This document shows positions 6,818 through 9,911 of a stretch of 9,911 nt of DNA, one piece after another. The stretch spans positions 1 to 9,911 of the forward strand of contig QILJ01000160.1 in NCBI GenBank assembly GCA_003233295.1, given 5' to 3'. The notes under the pieces were generated by a model, which saw only the letters and a program-made list of their open reading frames with translations, was not told where the DNA came from and searched no databases. The stretch's first letter is position 1. Each line of letters starts with the position of its first letter. Source of the stretch: Ignavibacteria bacterium (GTDB taxonomy: Bacteria; Bacteroidota; Ignavibacteria; Ignavibacteriales; Melioribacteraceae). The position numbers and the translations under genes are program-made.

Positions 6818-8035
6818 CTAATCTACTTTACTGCCATGGCAATATCCGCAGAAGCCTTGTCCTGGAATTTGCGAAAGCGCTCCGGCATCCGTATGACAGT
6901 TATAACAAACTGCTCCGAAGTCTCCGTGCCATTCACCTTCTTCATTATGTAAGTATCCAGTAACATGTGTTTTAGGGTTCGTTCCTTTTATGCCGTCACT
7001 ATCGGTGTGGCACAATATACAATTCGGATCTGCGCCTTGTGTGTCATGGCAAGCAGCGCAGCTTTCAATATCTCTTCTGGCAATCTCGGCATGAACACCA
7101 CCGCCGCTTCCGACACCTAATGTAGTAAAATTAGGCTGTGTATGTGATGCGGGAACAAAACCGCCTAATGCAAAATCTCCTGAGCCTTCACTATTATGAC
7201 ATTCTGCACAGAACGTTTCGGTCTGATGACATGTCGCACATTCTGCTGTTTTTCCTCTTGCATCAATTCCGTGATTGTACTGGTAATTTAGATCATGCAC
7301 TAGAGATATCCGCTGTACATTCGTATTGTCGATAAGTCTATGAGGAGAATACGGAGTATAGAAATTATCGGCAGTATTGGTTTCGTCAATCATAATAGTT
7401 CCGACATGACAAGATTCGCAGAAGTTATTATCATGGCACATTACACAATTAGCATCTGCTTCCAGAGACATTATTTTATGTTCTTTATTGAAATTAACTT
7501 GCTTATGATTTTCGGGGATTAAATTTGCAGTTGATACATGGCACTGCTCGCACACATTTGTCGCTTTTGTTGTATTATCATGACACTGATAACAATCGCC
7601 CATCTGGGGAAATAATGTCGGCGATTCAAATGCATAATCAACTTTATCTAAACCTTTATGACACGATGTACATTCCAACGATTGTTCATCTATGTGTAAC
7701 TTATGATTGAAATAAATTGATGATTTAACTACCGGTATCGGTTCGTAAACATTTTCATAGTGGCAATCTTCACATGTATCATCATCCTCAACATCATGAC
7801 AATCACTGCATGCTTCCATTGTAGGAGTAAGTTTATCACTTAAGGATGTACTACTCTCAACAGCAGTATGACATGTTTCACAATCGATATCATTTTCAAT
7901 ATGAGTTTTGTGTGTGAATTTAATTAAACTGGCATGTGATGAATCTTGAGTTTCAGTATCAGACATGAATGCCGTAACGCTCAGATAAACAATTCCAGCA
8001 ATAAAAAGCAATATGTAAAAGTGTTTTGTTTTCAT
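6818..8035 (-). CDS. 14-haem c-type cytochrome with c7-like triple-haem modules
   Basis: This 405-residue protein has an N-terminal hydrophobic segment (about 6-23), which is a signal peptide or an uncleaved anchor; no lipobox is present. Fourteen CXXCH motifs start at Cys 52, 76, 88, 122, 148, 162, 197, 206, 266, 276, 326, 339, 377 and 396. Residues about 38-92 and 107-166 each follow the cytochrome c7/c3 plan: an FTHKTH- or YFNHKLH-type histidine motif, then three CXXCH. After that the motifs run in close pairs (197/206, 266/276, 326/339, 377/396). The linkers hold many histidines that could be distal haem ligands. It starts 10 bases after the barrel gene's stop. The likely job is a multihaem wire in the periplasm or threaded into the barrel. 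Another reading is a stand-alone periplasmic electron reservoir. Confidence 0.9.
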   Translation of the reverse strand: MKTKHFYILLFIAGIVYLSVTAFMSDTETQDSSHASLIKFTHKTHIENDIDCETCHTAVESSTSLSDKLTPTMEACSDCHDVEDDDTCEDCHYENVYEPIPVVKSSIYFNHKLHIDEQSLECTSCHKGLDKVDYAFESPTLFPQMGDCYQCHDNTTKATNVCEQCHVSTANLIPENHKQVNFNKEHKIMSLEADANCVMCHDNNFCESCHVGTIMIDETNTADNFYTPYSPHRLIDNTNVQRISLVHDLNYQYNHGIDARGKTAECATCHQTETFCAECHNSEGSGDFALGGFVPASHTQPNFTTLGVGSGGGVHAEIARRDIESCAACHDTQGADPNCILCHTDSDGIKGTNPKTHVTGYLHNEEGEWHGDFGAVCYNCHTDAGALSQIPGQGFCGYCHGSKVD

Positions 8036-8045
8036 TTCAACTCTG

Positions 8046-9314
8046 TTATATGTTCACGTTAAACCAGTAATTAAGTTTGAATAATAACCGATAATCATTC
8101 TTATAGATTTTATTATTAAAGAACTGTCCTTGAAGATCGAACGACAGAACCCTAAGCGGTCGGATATTAAAGCCTGCAAGTAATGAAATGATCTTACTCG
8201 TTTCTGATTCAGCAGACAATTTGTAGCTTGTATAACCAAGTCCTATAGATGGAGTCAGAAGTCCATCCAAAAAGGTTCTGGCTGTGTACAATGAAATCGC
8301 ATCCAACTCGCCGGCATATCCAAAAGTCTTTCTGTAACTTATACTGCCTAAAGTTGAATTCAAACCGATTGTGAATCTTTGCGAATTATCATCTTTATAA
8401 ATAACATCCCCGAATTTACCAACAACAGTAAAAGATGAATTGATTTTATATTCAGCACCGCCTTCAATTTCATGAGTATTTGCAAAGTCAAAGACAGCAA
8501 AGATAGAGTTATATCTTATCTTAGGCGCCCGGTAATTATAGTATAAAGAGAAACCCCAATCTTTAACATCGTCATATCTTCCGGTGAATTCAATTCTTGA
8601 TGTTGTACTGTAATTCAAATCATAATCATAGCGTGCATTGAGATTAAACACTTTTGGTGATCTGTAGGAAATTTCGCCGGACGCGAACTTATACTGATTT
8701 GAATGATTCTGAATTAAATACTGTATTGGGTTTAAATTTTCATCCAGCCTTATTGTTTCATAACTTGCAAAGGAATAATTCTTATCCACATAGCTCAGTG
8801 CAAACCTAAAATTTTCAACGGCAGTTATATCGAACTTTCCGCTGAAGATATAATTATTCTTCCAATCATTCGTGATTTCAAATTTCTGATAAGCCGGTAC
8901 GTTACCGCCGTAGAATAGATGAAGGTTATATCCTTTGTACTTGAATTTTATGTCACCGCCGTCATAAGTACCGCTCGAAACATTATTGAACAGAGAGATC
9001 CTTCCGACCTTAAATGATAAGAAGTCAAAAAGATTTCTTCCTTCGAGATACAAATTGTAAAAACGAACGCGTGGATCATTTACCAATTTTTTAGCGACAT
9101 CGGTTTCATAATTCACCCTTGTTTTTATAGAGAATTTACCATAATTGGCGTTCAACATTAAGGATTGGAATGTGCGAAGATATTGGTAGGATTCCGTTAT
9201 GTCATGTCGTTCAAATGAATAAACCGATGAAGAAATCCTACCATTAAAATTTTGAGCTGCAACAAAAGTTTGAAACAATAATATGACTACAATTACTAAA
9301 AACTTAGTTTTCAT
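8046..9314 (-). CDS. Outer-membrane beta-barrel protein, candidate porin of a cytochrome conduit
   Basis: This 422-residue protein starts with a signal peptide (MKTKFLVIVVILLFQTFVAA, cut before QNFNG). Nearly all the rest alternates polar and aromatic/hydrophobic residues in short strands with turns, for example FRFALSYVDKNYSFASY and WGFSLYYNYRAPKI. It ends in an aromatic-rich final strand (LLFKLNYWFNVNI), as outer-membrane barrels do. I count no cysteine, so it carries no haem itself. By length I estimate 16-20 strands, smaller than MtrB-type barrels. It sits 20 bases after the tetrahaem gene and 10 before the 14-haem gene, as expected for a porin that sheathes a cytochrome. No specific family is recognised; a general porin or transporter is the main alternative. 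AGG lies about six bases before the ATG. Confidence 0.8.
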   Translation of the reverse strand: MKTKFLVIVVILLFQTFVAAQNFNGRISSSVYSFERHDITESYQYLRTFQSLMLNANYGKFSIKTRVNYETDVAKKLVNDPRVRFYNLYLEGRNLFDFLSFKVGRISLFNNVSSGTYDGGDIKFKYKGYNLHLFYGGNVPAYQKFEITNDWKNNYIFSGKFDITAVENFRFALSYVDKNYSFASYETIRLDENLNPIQYLIQNHSNQYKFASGEISYRSPKVFNLNARYDYDLNYSTTSRIEFTGRYDDVKDWGFSLYYNYRAPKIRYNSIFAVFDFANTHEIEGGAEYKINSSFTVVGKFGDVIYKDDNSQRFTIGLNSTLGSISYRKTFGYAGELDAISLYTARTFLDGLLTPSIGLGYTSYKLSAESETSKIISLLAGFNIRPLRVLSFDLQGQFFNNKIYKNDYRLLFKLNYWFNVNI

Positions 9315-9334
9315 TTTCAGCCTAATAAGTTACT

Positions 9335-9901
9335 TTATTTTTTAGGAATATTGTGAGCTATCTCTTTCCACATTTTTTCAAAATTAAATTCTTTATAACT
9401 TGGACTCTTTTTATTGTGACAAGTCTCGCATTTTTTCTGTATTGTAGCTTTATCTTTGAAGTCTGTAAGTCCGGCGGCAACAGCTTTAGCATGATCTTTC
9501 ATTATGCTTTTCTTTTTATATTTGCTGCCTGCACCGTGGCATGCTTCGCACTGAACGCCATCTTCAATTTTGAATTTCTTCCCTTTTAATGAAGCATCAA
9601 CATTGGAAGCAACCGTATGACAGGAAAGGCACTCGGGTGTTTCAACTGCTTTTGTTTTAAAGCCTTTATCCTTTGCAATTTTATCCGCTTCGGCTGTCTG
9701 TAATGTTTTGTATGCCTTTGCATGTTTGCTGCCTTTCCAAACTTTAAGTTGGTTACCTTTTGCATCTTTTTTATGACACATACCGCAAGTTTTTACACCG
9801 ACAAATTGAGGACTATCTCCGGCTAAGACGATTGAATAATTAGAAAAAGTGAAAAAGAGTGTAATAACCGTTATTAGAGAAATGCCAAATAGTTTTTTCA
9901 T
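9335..9901 (-). CDS. Tetrahaem cytochrome c554-family protein
   Basis: This is a small exported electron carrier of 188 residues. A signal peptide (hydrophobic 5-26, likely cut at VLAG-DSPQ) sends it to the periplasm. Four CXXCH sites start at Cys 39, 91, 118 and 158. FVGVKTCGMCHK, followed by KVWKGSKHAKAYKTL, is the hallmark opening of the cytochrome c554/c-prime family (Pfam PF13435 as I recall it). The lysine-rich tail ends HNIPKK. Nitrosomonas c554 accepts electrons from hydroxylamine oxidoreductase, but no such enzyme is nearby. A general periplasmic shuttle towards the barrel and cytochromes downstream is more likely. It is the first gene of the cluster visible here. The ATG at 9901 is supported by AGGTGG just upstream. 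Promoter and any earlier genes lie outside the window. Confidence 0.93.
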   Translation of the reverse strand: MKKLFGISLITVITLFFTFSNYSIVLAGDSPQFVGVKTCGMCHKKDAKGNQLKVWKGSKHAKAYKTLQTAEADKIAKDKGFKTKAVETPECLSCHTVASNVDASLKGKKFKIEDGVQCEACHGAGSKYKKKSIMKDHAKAVAAGLTDFKDKATIQKKCETCHNKKSPSYKEFNFEKMWKEIAHNIPKK

Positions 9902-9905
9902 GCTG

Positions 9906-9911
9906 CCACCT
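9906..9911 (-). promoter_or_regulatory. Shine-Dalgarno site of the tetrahaem cytochrome
   Basis: The minus strand reads AGGTGG four bases before the ATG at 9901, at the very edge of the window. It confirms the start and shows that the signal-peptide-bearing frame is complete. Confidence 0.7.

Noticed and set aside
9335..9901. Hydroxylamine-oxidation role for the c554-family protein
   Set aside because: The family resemblance is to the haem fold only. No hydroxylamine oxidoreductase or other nitrogen-cycle gene is in the window.

Overview
The window is AT-rich and every convincing gene lies on the minus strand, so the map reads from right to left. Gene style suggests the FCB group of bacteria: A-rich leaders, some genes without a clear Shine-Dalgarno site, a lipoprotein signal with a loose lipobox, and very many multihaem c-type cytochromes. 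Ignavibacteria/Melioribacter-like relatives of Chlorobi and Bacteroidota are my best guess, but there is no rRNA or other marker here to prove it.

Unit 1 (9901 down to about 5818) holds four closely spaced genes: a four-haem cytochrome c554-family protein, a cysteine-free outer-membrane beta-barrel, a 14-haem cytochrome, and a seven-haem lipoprotein that carries one CX4CH site. A strong intrinsic terminator (5818-5850) closes it. An exported small cytochrome, a barrel, a large multihaem cytochrome and a lipid-anchored multihaem protein together have the composition of a porin-cytochrome conduit, which moves electrons across the outer membrane. That role is inferred, not shown.

Unit 2 (5656 down to 578) starts with an exported NHL-repeat beta-propeller whose frame is broken between 4940 and 4960. 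It continues with a 12-haem cytochrome built from six CXXCH pairs, a membrane PAS-PAS histidine kinase of the HisKA_3 (NarX/DegS-like) class, and a NarL/FixJ-type response regulator. Two of the junctions overlap by 14 bases, so the genes are probably translated together. The layout suggests that the two-component system controls the cytochromes beside it.

Positions 1-577 hold no credible gene. They contain a short tandem array of 25-bp units with a near-palindromic core (92-160, with a diverged copy just before it) and an isolated GC-rich hairpin (458-482). The four cytochromes together carry 37 haem-binding motifs (4, 14, 7 and 12). The most noteworthy points are the candidate conduit, the frame break in the six-bladed propeller, the non-canonical haem sites, and the tandem repeat.
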